The notes beneath the pieces were generated by a model, which saw nothing but the letters and a program-made list of their open reading frames with translations, had not been told where the DNA came from and searched no databases. 64,000 nt of DNA, taken from Prostheceraeus crozeri (lineage: Eukaryota > Platyhelminthes > Polycladida > Euryleptidae). The position numbers were made by a program, and so were the translations under genes. Every line of letters starts with the position of its first letter. The first letter of the stretch is position 1. This document shows, piece after piece, positions 55,621 to 64,000 of this stretch. The stretch covers positions 124,001 through 188,000 of the forward strand of contig CAJQUW010011254.1 in NCBI GenBank assembly GCA_907163375.1, given 5' to 3'.

Positions 55621-56306
55621 TTATGTCGTCCACGTTGGGTGGTTTTGGAATATATAGGATGGATTCCATATGCATGGAGAGCGAGGCTATTTTATTATCC
55701 TTGTGCCGACCATAATATAGCCCATTCACTTTGAAAAGGATATCCCAAGTACCTTCTCCGAGCTCATCACATCTGATGGGTATTGATTGATCTCCATCCT
55801 TTTTATAATAACTACACCAATGTGATACCGGTAGGCAAATTTGATTACCATCCCAAATCTTTCTATAGGGAGTATCCTTGTCATCTCTCGCCTTCCACTC
55901 TTGAGCAAGAGGAGTAGGAATGTCCATATTTAATGTCACGTACTCCTCAATAATATCAAGTTGGTGGCGAATGTACGGACTCACGGGGATCAGTATGTAG
56001 TCCCCATACTGATTGTGCATTATCTTGACATCCGTGGAAGGGAGCATTCCCGTTTGGAGTACTACGCTATGATCGTCATAACGCAAGACTTGTTTAAATT
56101 GACTCTGTAGCGGTGTAGGATTATGTACCTTGGTTGTTTCTTCCACTGGCCTCAGTTGTAGATGATCTGATCGTAGCGAACCTTGTATCGTTTGACCGCC
56201 ATTTTGTCCTACTAGTGCAGCAGATGGAGTAGATGCCTGAAAATGAAAAAGATTGTATTAAGTTTACGTTCAAGGGAGGAGAGGGAGGAAAGTAGCGACT
56301 TACCAT
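55532..56306 (-). CDS. Polinton gene with spliced start codon (235 aa), possible DNA-binding protein
   Basis: Exon 1 ends with the ATG at 56306-56304. A 67-bp intron follows (56303-56237, GTAAGT...TTTTCAG), and exon 2 runs 56236-55532 in one frame (236 codons with stop). The start MAST and the intron resemble those of the polymerase-fragment gene. The body (YILIPVSPYIRHQLDIIEEY, GEGTWDILFKVNGLYYGRHK) has alternating beta-rich segments and the tail is very basic (KRKSEKNAASKRKSKKENY). A single-stranded-DNA-binding OB-fold role would fit a replicating element, but I cannot support it by motif. Structure of the gene is well supported, function is not. Confidence 0.7.
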
Positions 56307-56408
56307 TTTAGTTGGATAATACAATAGGGAACTAGAGAGAGAGAAAATGTGCGCCCGTCACTCGTGTGATTCAACGATGGAATGATTCTCAATGTGGAAG
56401 GCTCGCTA

Positions 56409-56416
56409 TTTATATA
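56409..56416 (-). promoter_or_regulatory. TATA box of the 55.5-56.3 kb gene
   Basis: TATATAAA on the minus strand, about 103 bp before the ATG at 56306. A purine/CT-rich leader lies between. Confidence 0.6.
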
Positions 56417-56499
56417 GAAATGCTTGATTCTCATTGGATGATGATCCTCATTGGACAATAACATCAAGGTGATTCCAAATCTGGCCTCCGTTTACCAAT

Positions 56500-57005
56500 C
56501 CGAGCCTTCATTCGCCCGCTGGAGCTGTTTCTTGGGAAATTCTAACTCTGTCGTTTTTCGTCAATCTCCCAAAATCTTAAATGGCGTCTCACATCTAAAC
56601 GAAGACAGATAGGAACAAGCCGTTTCTTTCACTGAATTTTTCTCACTCTTAGCTTTCAAACGAGCTATTGCACGACTTTCTACGATCTCTAGAACCAAAG
56701 TTGGAAGATCGGTGCCGAGGGGGGGACGTCAGCAAAACTTTTTCTCTCCGATTGCGTTCAAATTCACCATACCGATGCAGAATTTCACGCTGAATCCGAA
56801 TCTGGCGTCCGTTTTCCCATCCGATGCCTCGTTTTGGCGCTACAGCCCAAAACGTCCAAAAGTCTAACTCCGTCGTTTTTCGACAATCTCCCAAAATCTT
56901 AAATGGCGCCTCACATCTAAATGAAGACAGATATGAACAAGCCGTTTCTTTCAGTGAATTTGTCTCACTCTTAGCTTTCAAACGAGCCATTGCACGACAA
57001 ATCCG
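56500..57005. repeat. Subterminal direct repeats at the right end
   Basis: A block of about 180 bp with GTCGTTTTTCGNCAATCTCC and CACATCTAAANGAAGACAGA occurs at about 56510-56680 and again at 56850-57000. These repeats lie just inside the right terminal repeat and have no equal at the left end. Confidence 0.75.
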
Positions 57006-57064
57006 TCCACTGGAAGCCAAGATCGAAGCTAGCTGTCCCGAAGGGGGGGTCAGTGAAATTTGAT

Positions 57065-57675
57065 GAAACAAACTTTGGTGAGGGTCCCAGGTCGAAATGC
57101 CACACTTTGGAAAATTTTCAAAATTTTGTCCATACAAAGTCACTCTGACACTTAGGATTTTTTCAGGTGAGCTCCGACCTAAAATCTTGTAACAGCTCTA
57201 ACTTTTGAACGGCTGGTCCGATTGACTCGCGACAAAAATGTCGTCGAGCAGTTTTTTCTCCTCTTTCAAACGAGTAGCTGTAAGACAAAATCCGTCCACT
57301 AGAACCAAAGTTAGAAGATCGCTGGTGGGGGGGGGGTCAGTGAAATTTGATGCAAAATGTTTTGGTAAAGGTCCCAGGTCGAAATGACACACTTTGGAAA
57401 ATTTTCAAAATTTTACCCATACAAAGCCACTCTGACACTTAGGATTTTTTCAGGTGAGCTACGACAGTCCACCCTCCCAACCTGGCCGGCACACCACGCC
57501 AACCTGGAGAGCACATCACACCACCTCGCGCTACGACGGCCGGCCAGAGGGGGGGGGGACGTCAGACTCGAAGCAACACGGCGGCACACCACGACCGACT
57601 CGACTGACAGGAGGGGGGGACGTCAGCGACGGCGGCCATCTTGCGCTATCCAGAAGTGGTTTTTTACTTACTACT
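57065..57675. repeat. Right terminal inverted repeat
   Basis: Inverse of the left end: outer 215 bp (57461-57675), one full 286-bp unit (57460 to about 57174) and a partial one to about 57065. Identity to the left arm is very high, suggesting recent insertion or homogenisation. Confidence 0.85.
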
Positions 57676-57681
57676 AAGGTT
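57676..57681. repeat. Target site duplication AAGGTT, right
   Basis: Matches 46039-46044. Confidence 0.9.
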
Positions 57682-57929
57682 GTATTGCTTCAGTGTTTGA
57701 ATAGTTAATTAGAGTAAGAAAGAATGAGTTAAAAGAGCTGAACTTTTCAATATTCCATTTGAAGCCAAAGCTTTGTTATTCAACATAATTATGTGCCATT
57801 TTTAACTGTCTTGACTTTTCGATATAGTAGAGTTCCTTGATATCAGACAACTTTCCTAGAATGGAGTTGCTATAATTGAATCAACTGGTAGCAAAAGAAA
57901 CAACAAATTCACCGGATTTTAATAAGTTG

Positions 57930-59130
57930 TTGTGCGAGTAGATGTTCTTGATATAATGTGATTGAAATTTCCCTCTTCAAATTCTCGAATATTTTGCAGC
58001 ATATATTTTTCTGAATCTTTCAATGTCTTTTGGGAAACAATGAAATGAAATAGTATGATCTTGTTTTCCATTTGTGTTCTACAATTTGTGCTGCAACCAT
58101 CGACAACACATCTGAAAGTCACTTTGACAAAGTATAATCGTGATACTTAGCAATCAATTGTCTTCAAAACAGGACTACTAAGGAATCAGGAAGCATATTT
58201 GAATATAATTTCAGGTAATGACAATAGCTCTCTTTAAAACATCAATTACAGGAAAAATTACAAATAAAAATTAAATTACAGGAGAAAAATTTCATCCAAA
58301 GTTGATGTACGCGGTATGGTGGATAAGACACTTATCGCATTTCCACGCTGAACCGCCATATTCAACGCTTGGAAGAGGAATTTAGTAGATCGTATTTCCC
58401 CTGTCTCTCGCTTAATGAGTGCGCCGATTTCGTTTATGAGACGCATGCCTTCTTTTCCCCATGAACCTGAAGTCTCGACACAGATTGGCACAACGTGACT
58501 TGAATCGCCCAAATTTGAATATTTGGCCAATTTCTTTGCCTCGGTTTTTTTCGGCGATTACACCTGACTTGATGTTGGAGTCAGCAATGTGACTGGGTGC
58601 CAGCGTATCCACGCATGTGAAGTCCCAGACTAAGCATTTCCCAGCTTTCCAGGGAATCAATGTCATTCCATCTGGCCTTTTACCGTCAGACCGTGACATT
58701 CCGATGGGCTCCAAAACTGATGGGAATCCGGCGGATCCCAGAGCATGCTTTACGAGGTCGTTAGCTTGGTGATGGCGTGGAAACCGTCCTGCGCTTTTCT
58801 TCAGCTAAGTCCGTGATGCCCGTTTGGTTCAACTTTAGTGCCGCAGATGCAAGTATGTGTATGGCACAATGTTGATCATAGGCGAAGACCGACAGCAATT
58901 CTCAGTTGAATGTCATCCAGCTTGAGGCCCAGGGATGAAATTGGCATTGCATTTAACCAGTCGCCAGAATGTAATGATGCAGTGGAAATAAGTCGGGCCT
59001 TGTCTTGTACAGTAGTCGCATTTAAGAGCAGAGTGTCTCTAATGCCGGTGCAGATGGCATTATCCAATGGACTACTAATGTATGTAGATATCGGTAGTGT
59101 CTCATTCCAATATACTATATAGAAGTCCAT
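57930..59130 (-). repeat. Inverse copy of the 44.6-44.9 kb block, interrupted
   Basis: 57930-58181 and 59079-59130 together equal the block at 44636-44943 in inverse. The THAP-like frame reads on the minus strand (58122-57919, TFRCVVDGCSTNCRTQMENK). Between the two pieces lies an 887-bp insertion. Confidence 0.7.
58182..59068 (-). pseudogene. 5'-truncated non-LTR retrotransposon fragment with 10-bp TSD
   Basis: Flanked by GGACTACTAA at 58172-58181 and 59069-59078, while the other copy of the block has this sequence once. Minus-strand coding, 5' to 3': LISTASLHSGDWLNAMPISS (about 59000) and DDIQLRIAVGLRL, then a frame-shifted Cys/His part. KRPDGMTLIPWKAGKCLVWD, TCVDTLAPSH and VPICVETSGSWGKEG follow, ending near 58280. 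This is the C-terminal region, after the reverse transcriptase, of a widespread animal non-LTR family. Several frameshifts make it dead; no poly-A tail is visible. Confidence 0.75.
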
Positions 59131-59132
59131 GG

Positions 59133-59186
59133 CAAGGAGATCTAGATATCTATAATTGTACAATTATAGATATCTAGACCTCCTTG
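59133..59186. repeat. 54-bp palindrome (38 bp perfect core)
   Basis: 59141-59178 is a perfect palindrome centred on TTGTACAA-like sequence (arms TCTAGATATCTATAATTG). It extends to CAAGGAGA / CCTCCTTG on either side with a single mismatch. It sits where similarity to the 44.6 kb block ends. Confidence 0.85.
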
Positions 59187-59900
59187 TTCGAAAGCATTAT
59201 CAACATGACAAACGACGGCCGCAGGCCGGAGTTTGTTATAGGATAATGCTTGAAAACATCGTATGATGTCTATCATAACACATAGTTTTACCTGTAATTT
59301 GGAGTGTGATATCTGATGGTTTCCGTTTGTTATGTACATAATACACGGAATATATCAGGCGATAACCATAGATTTCTGGATGCTATGGAAATCCATGCAG
59401 AAGTCCATTTAAATATCCAGATCCATTCATTTCCATTCGAGTCATTTAGCGCATGAAGACTGTGTGAATTTCCATCAATTCTGTTTATAGTCTGCCACTA
59501 CATGTACATCAATGGTGTCAAGTTGTTGCTTTCTAACTTACTACTCAGATCCCAATGACGGGCATGGAAAGCAAGAAAATTTTGAATCTCGACATTCTTG
59601 AAGTATAGCATGACATATTATCACATTCAAGATAGCATGACTCAAGCTTGATAAAGTGCATAAATAGTTCAACTGTCCGTCTAGCTCTGATGGCATTCAA
59701 AGTTTGTCAGCTAAAAATTGTGCATTTTATGACTTCCTCTGAGAATGAGTGAACTTATAGCAGCATCAAGAATCAAAGATGTCCTCCGGGGTTGCTCAAT
59801 GATTAAAGAAAATTCTGCGTCATTTAATCAATGCACAAGACTGAAGTCGTGGAATCTTGTGTGGTAAGGACTGGCATATACAAAAGTAAGAATTATATTA
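59187..59900. other. No gene seen
   Basis: Nothing recognised. Confidence 0.45.
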
Positions 59901-59904
59901 TTAA

Positions 59905-60130
59905 CGTTTATGCGAAACCTGCAACAGTCAAAAAGTTGAAACAATATATCATTTCTTTGTTGAATGTCCTGCATATGACCAAATTAGAAAGAAATTTGCA
60001 CCATTCTTGAGAAACATAAGTTGTAAAGAAGAATTCTACTATAAAATAACTGCTCCCAGTATCGCCGAAATGAAAGGTATCTACAAATATCAAAATAATT
60101 CAAATAAAGTTAGGAAGAAAAAGAAATCAT
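59905..60130 (+). pseudogene. Non-LTR retrotransposon C-terminal tail
   Basis: A plus-strand frame reads CETCNSQKVETIYHFFVECP, then AYDQIRKKFAPFLRNIS, ending with a Lys-rich tail and stop. This is the C-x2-C...H...C ending of jockey/CR1-like ORF2 proteins. Only this end is present. Confidence 0.5.
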
Positions 60131-60475
60131 AATAAATTGTCAAGTACATACAGCTTTAGATAAATCAGGTCACCAATCTCATCTAAATTAATAGCTTGAT
60201 TCCATACCAAAGCAGTCACATAGATTTCTATGAAAAATCAAGATCTGCCTTGATATTTCATCCTCTTTATTGTTTGATTTCTATGCTGAACCGAATTGAA
60301 CAATACTGAGAATATCTACGAAACTTCTGACCCTGCCCCTATCTTCTAATAATGGAAGTACCAACAAAAGCAACCAAAATCGATTCGATGTTAAGAGTAT
60401 TCATGCCGATTGACAAAGTAGATTGAAAACCAAATCTCTACCCAGTCAAAACATAACTAACGGACGAAATACACG
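60131..60475. other. No gene seen
   Basis: Nothing recognised. Confidence 0.4.
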
Positions 60476-60626
60476 GAGAGCCGGTCATTGCTACGGAATA
60501 TTAAAAATATCTCTCAATCATTGTCAATTTGATTACAGGTGAGTTGCTTGATAACTTCATTTTTATCTGATTAAATGCTTGCTACTGTATATCTGTCCTT
60601 GCATTATATATTGACCGGCTCTCCAA
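60476..60626. mobile_element. Small MITE-like element with 13-bp inverted ends
   Basis: GGAGAGCCGGTCA and inverted TGACCGGCTCTCC about 150 bp apart, no ORF. Target duplication not identified. Confidence 0.45.
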
Positions 60627-60756
60627 AACTTATTAATAAAACTTATAAACAAATTGTGATTATTATATAAACAAGAAATTAATCCAGAAAAGATACAAAA
60701 TCACAGCTAAGATTTATTCATTCATAAGAATACTAAGACGTGAGATAATGTTAATA

Positions 60757-62092
60757 CAGATTGTTTCATAAAAAATGGATCACCCTTAAACATCGCCTTA
60801 ACTTCAACTTTGTCTAACTCCGCCAAACTTGAACGAATTTCTCTGAAATTTGGAAGATATGTCAGCTGTGCTTACTAATATCATTGTTGGAAATTTCAGG
60901 CATGAATATTGAGTTGTTTTCCTGTTATAGATAAAAAAAAGTAGTAGTTAATTTGATCTTCATTTAGCGATGTTACACAAAATCATACCTCACTATTATA
61001 AAATTACATTTGTTTCCTTTGTTATATAATATGTTGTTCTACAAGCCAAAAGCTATCAAACAAAACAAAAATAAAGAAAATCGGTCAATCAGAGCCAGTA
61101 TAGCACCATTATTCATCAACAATAATGTAACTGCTACCTGTGATTAACTGGACTTCATGTTCCATAGCTTCCTGACTTCGTTGCGGTGGTGTTGGCAGCA
61201 CTCCTGATTGCTTTCATCTAGAAATCTATCTCTTACCGGTTGAAAACAATACAAGCACAAATGAACAATAACGAGATCGCATTCACAAAAGGCAGTGTCA
61301 GCCTTTTGCCGTTACCGTTTGCGAGCTACAAGCAAGCGACTAAATGTCCCTTACACAAATGTGCATCGATGGCATAATGATAATTTTCGACTCTGTCGTA
61401 AAGAGGGCTCTGGCCGTCCACGCAAAACATCCAAACGTAGAGACCGCCTAATTTTGAGATTTGTTAAAGTTGATCCAAGTCTCTCGTTAACTGAGATGGC
61501 ATTTTGACCAATGGCCGCTCTGAACTTCACACCCAGCAAGGAACCATGAATTCTGAACGCTATGTGAATGTTTTACGAATGAACATTGGCCAAATGACAG
61601 ATCAACTTGGTGATCCATCGACTTGGTTATTTATGGATGATAATGCTACGTGTCACAGGAGTAGTAGAGTCAACTTATGCAAGTCTCAATTAGGGCTTAG
61701 GACATTATCTTGGCCAGCTCGTTCTCCTGATCTGAATCCCATAGAAAATGTATGGAGTATTCTAAAACGTAACGTTCGTCGTTCACTGCTACCTACAGAT
61801 GGCGTATCACAACTTACGTCACTGTTAAAAAGAGAGTGGAGAAAGTTAGATCAGTCAAAAATCAACGATATCATCGAATCAATGCCTAGACGAATTGGTA
61901 ATGTCATTGACAATAAGGGTAGGGTCACAAAATATTAGCTTCTTAAGAACCGTTACTGTATCATAGCTTATCAGATTATATAAGGACATTTAAATATATT
62001 AGGGACATGAAATAACATGAAAAATGCTTTCTGTATCATACTTATGTTTTATTTAGTCAAATTTTAGGATCCACTTTTTATGAAACGGACTA
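60757..62092 (+). mobile_element. Tc1-like DD34E transposon, copy 2
   Basis: Same termini as 23934-25068 and flanking TA (60755-60756, 62093-62094). It keeps about 200 bp of the N-terminal coding region lost from copy 1. Elsewhere the two are nearly identical, with only a few substitutions and 1-3 bp indels seen by eye. Confidence 0.85.
61295..61938 (+). pseudogene. Tc1-like transposase, N-terminal and C-terminal parts
   Basis: The frame 61295-61507 holds part of the DNA-binding region (RLRATSKRLNVPYTNVHRWH, then SGRPRKTSKRRDRLI with the GRP hinge). The frame 61504-61938 holds the second Asp (FMDDNATCH) and SPDLNPIENVW. The segment with the first catalytic Asp between them is missing, and a stop (TGA) separates the parts. 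It is therefore a deleted, non-autonomous copy, as at 24 kb. Confidence 0.85.
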
Positions 62093-62094
62093 TA

Positions 62095-62359
62095 TTATTG
62101 AACACACATCTTTTTCAATATGCAGATAATTCATGATCAATTTTGACATTTGAGTTGTAATGCATGTAATGATTTACTCATGGCCTTTTCTTCCGATCCG
62201 TATCATCATTTCACTTACTTGTACATTTCATCCGCCATCCATCATTCATTGTATATGGACATTTTTTATCATTTCATCACTCATCACATCAATGTTAAGT
62301 ATATTTGTACTAGTATGTTTTCCAAGTTGGAAATAAACGTTTTGACTTTTGTGTTGCAG
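62095..62359. other. Intron-like sequence before a possible exon
   Basis: AT-rich, ending in a good polypyrimidine tract and CAG at 62357-62359. Confidence 0.4.
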
Positions 62360-62437
62360 GTTATGGAGCATAACATACCACCAAGCGGTGTATCAACATT
62401 AATGGACAGTGGCAGATTACAGTATGCGCTCAATTAA
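62360..62437 (+). CDS. Possible plus-strand terminal exon (25 codons)
   Basis: After the acceptor TTTTGTGTTGCAG the frame reads VMEHNIPPSGVSTLMDSGRL QYALN and stops at TAA. Codon use looks protein-like and the acceptor is strong. No other exon of this gene was found in the window and the protein is unknown. Confidence 0.35.
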   Translation, partial: VMEHNIPPSGVSTLMDSGRLQYALN

Positions 62438-62699
62438 GATGGAATTCGTCGATGGACCCTATTATAAGAAACAAACAAGTCTCCAATCCAAGCTTCTATT
62501 TTACAAAATTATGAATCAATTCTTTTATGTGCTGATAGCGACACACTAGCAGACCTTTTCCGTTGAACCCTAACTCTTCAAACTATGTATGTGATATTCA
62601 TCTAGGAATTCATGAAAATTTCCGTGTGATATTTTTTCATGTAATACACTGAGATCATTAGAAGACCAGAGATATCTGCACTTAACTATGCGTTATGTA
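62438..62699. other. No gene seen
   Basis: Nothing recognised. Confidence 0.4.
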
Positions 62700-64000
62700 C
62701 AGGGTGTCTCAATAGTTCCCCACCATAGGAAAAATATGGTAATCTACGAAGTAATCCATTGTTGTGCTAACACTGAAAACAATGAATAGATTACAGATAC
62801 TTTATGCAAAATACAAAGTATTTTATTGAAATTACAGCATTACGTAAAGAATTAGCTTGTGAAAAGTCACAAAAGATGTTCAAACTGACCACCGTTTTGT
62901 TCAATACATTTTCTGAATCTATGCATAACTGATATCACATAACAATCTTATAACATGAGCTCCATCACTGAAGGCGCTCTAATTGGTTGAAATTGAAGAC
63001 ATATCAACCAATGAAATGAAACGTTGACACAGAGCTTGAATCGTCTTCAAATTAGATGTCATTAGATTCCTTCCTAACATGGCTGACAGACGCTTATCAA
63101 AATACGAGAAAGCCTCGATTATTATAATTTCTGGTGGTCATTTATCTACGCGTGAAGTTGCAGACAAGTTTAATTCTGATAATCCTGGGCGGAATATCAA
63201 TCACTCGACAGTTAGTAGATTGCTACAGAAGTTCAAGACATCTGGAAGTGTCCATGATCTCCCTCGTAGTGGACGACCTTCCTTAGTCAATAGTGACGGA
63301 ACAGCAACAGCTGTTCTTGGTAAACTTGTAATGAGTCCAAAAAAGTCGATTCGCAGATGGAACCAAGAATGTGGTGTCAGTCATGCATTAGTTCATCGGA
63401 TCTTGCAAAGACGCAAATTTCATCCATACAAAGTGCACCTGGTGCAAGAGCTGTATGAAAATGATGCAGACTGACGCATAGAATTTTGCGAATGGATGTT
63501 ACAACAACCGATGTCCTTCACACAGTCCGTTTTGTCCAGCTATGAAGCTATGTTCTATCTTTCTTCGCATGTAAACAGACAGAACTATCGTTACTGGTGT
63601 GATACTAATCCTCACTGGATGGAAGATTTCAACATACAAAATGCTCCAAGGATAATGGTTTGGGCCGCGATTTGGGGAAATCGAATCATCGACCCATTTT
63701 TCTTTGATGATCATGTTACAAAAGATTCGTACCTATCTCTGCTTCAAAATTTTCTTGAGCCGATTTTAAATGAGCTACCATTGCAAGGACGACAACTATG
63801 GCTCCAGCATGATGGAGTGATGGAGCACTTTGGTCTGGTTGTGCGCAATTTTCTCGATAGGACATTCCCACGACAATGGATAGGAAGGCGAGGTGAAGAA
63901 GAGTGGCCACCAAGATCTCCAGATCTGAGTCCACTGGATTTTTTCCTTTGGGGACATCTGAAGTAGGTCGTATTCAACACCAGACCTAGAACGCTTGATG
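62700..64000 (+). mobile_element. Tc1/mariner-superfamily DD41D element, cut by the window end
   Basis: Starts CAGGGTGTCTCAATAGTTCC after a TA (62698-62699). The transposase fills the rest; the right end lies outside the window. Confidence 0.75.
63079..63966 (+). pseudogene. DD41D transposase with two catalytic-region lesions
   Basis: The N-terminal helix-turn-helix part reads STVSRLLQKFKTSGSVHDLP with the GRPS hinge. A TGA at about 63473 interrupts the frame, which then continues at FCEWMLQQP. The first catalytic position reads SYEAMFYLSSHVNRQNYRYW, where a SDEA-type sequence with Asp is expected, so the Asp is lost. The second is LQHDG and the third SPDLSPLDFFLWG, 41 residues apart (DD41D). 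A stop at 63965 comes early compared with relatives. Inactive. Confidence 0.8.

Larger units (their letters stand above)
46045..57675. mobile_element. Polinton/Maverick-type element, 11.6 kb, internally deleted
   Basis: The element starts AGTAGTAAGTAAAA and ends with the inverse TTTTACTTACTACT, and has a perfect 6-bp duplication on each side. AG...CT termini, a 6-bp target duplication and long terminal inverted repeats are the established hallmarks of Polintons. Gene content agrees: a packaging ATPase, a pX-like basic protein, and the N-terminal part of a B-family DNA polymerase. Integrase, protease, both capsid proteins and the polymerase catalytic domain were not found, and at 11.6 kb it is shorter than typical 15-20 kb relatives. 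It is an integrated, deleted virus-like element, and most remaining frames are open. Genes lie in a left plus-strand group (47.3-50.2 kb), a divergent pair at 51.1-53.1 kb and a right minus-strand group (53.1-56.3 kb). Confidence 0.88.

Overview
The window is animal (metazoan) genomic DNA. It has spliced exons with GT-AG borders, TATA-box promoters, AATAAA signals, tRNA-derived SINEs, Penelope-like elements, Tc1/mariner and hAT transposons and a Polinton/Maverick-type integrated virus-like element. It has no operons or ribosome binding sites. Base composition is AT-rich, with recurrent words such as TACATGTA and TAGGCCT. That would suit a marine invertebrate, but this is only an impression.

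Left and centre (1-44.4 kb). The unifying feature seems to be one large host gene on the minus strand. Convincing exons lie at 44426-43272, 33413-33189, 29226-29072, 25333-25180, 14318-14217 and 6310-6211, and weaker ones at 12073-11959 and 5459-5409. The first five have matching splice phases and join into one frame of 597 codons. I do not recognise the protein. Its 4-11 kb introns are full of transposon relics: Tc1 (1-590, 33.9-34.3 kb), three different Penelope-like 3' fragments (0.8-1.8, 21.0-21.8, 26.5-27.1 kb), non-LTR fragments (2.1-3.0, 16.4 kb), and a well-preserved DD35E Tc1/mariner-superfamily element (8368-10173). Also present are hAT elements (12.9, 18.4, 21.9, 22.4-23.5 kb), a Tc1-like DD34E element (23.9-25.1 kb), a mariner (27.2-28.4 kb), a DD-D element (31.3-33.1 kb), SINEs (11.2, 30.7 kb) and foldback elements (13.3, 16.7, 41.0 kb).

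Centre-right (46045-57675). This is an 11,631-bp element with 0.6-0.9 kb terminal inverted repeats, termini AG...CT and a perfect 6-bp target duplication (AAGGTT). These are the hallmarks of a Polinton/Maverick. It carries a packaging-type ATPase, a small basic pX-like protein, the N-terminal part only of a protein-primed-type DNA polymerase B, and a stand-alone paralogue of that N-terminal domain. It also carries a DEDD-exonuclease-like protein, two RING-like proteins and several unrecognised proteins. No major or minor capsid protein, protease, integrase or polymerase catalytic domain is visible. The polymerase and ATPase genes are both cut short at the same point (about 53067-53082), which looks like an internal deletion junction. 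Two genes, probably three, share a homologous leader in which an intron directly follows the ATG. Two small ORFs sit in repeat-TATA-ORF cassettes.

Right end (57.7-64 kb). It holds an inverted copy of a block also found left of the Polinton, interrupted by a non-LTR fragment with a 10-bp target duplication. A 54-bp near-perfect palindrome, a second Tc1 copy nearly identical to that at 24 kb, a possible plus-strand terminal exon and a DD41D transposase gene running off the window follow.
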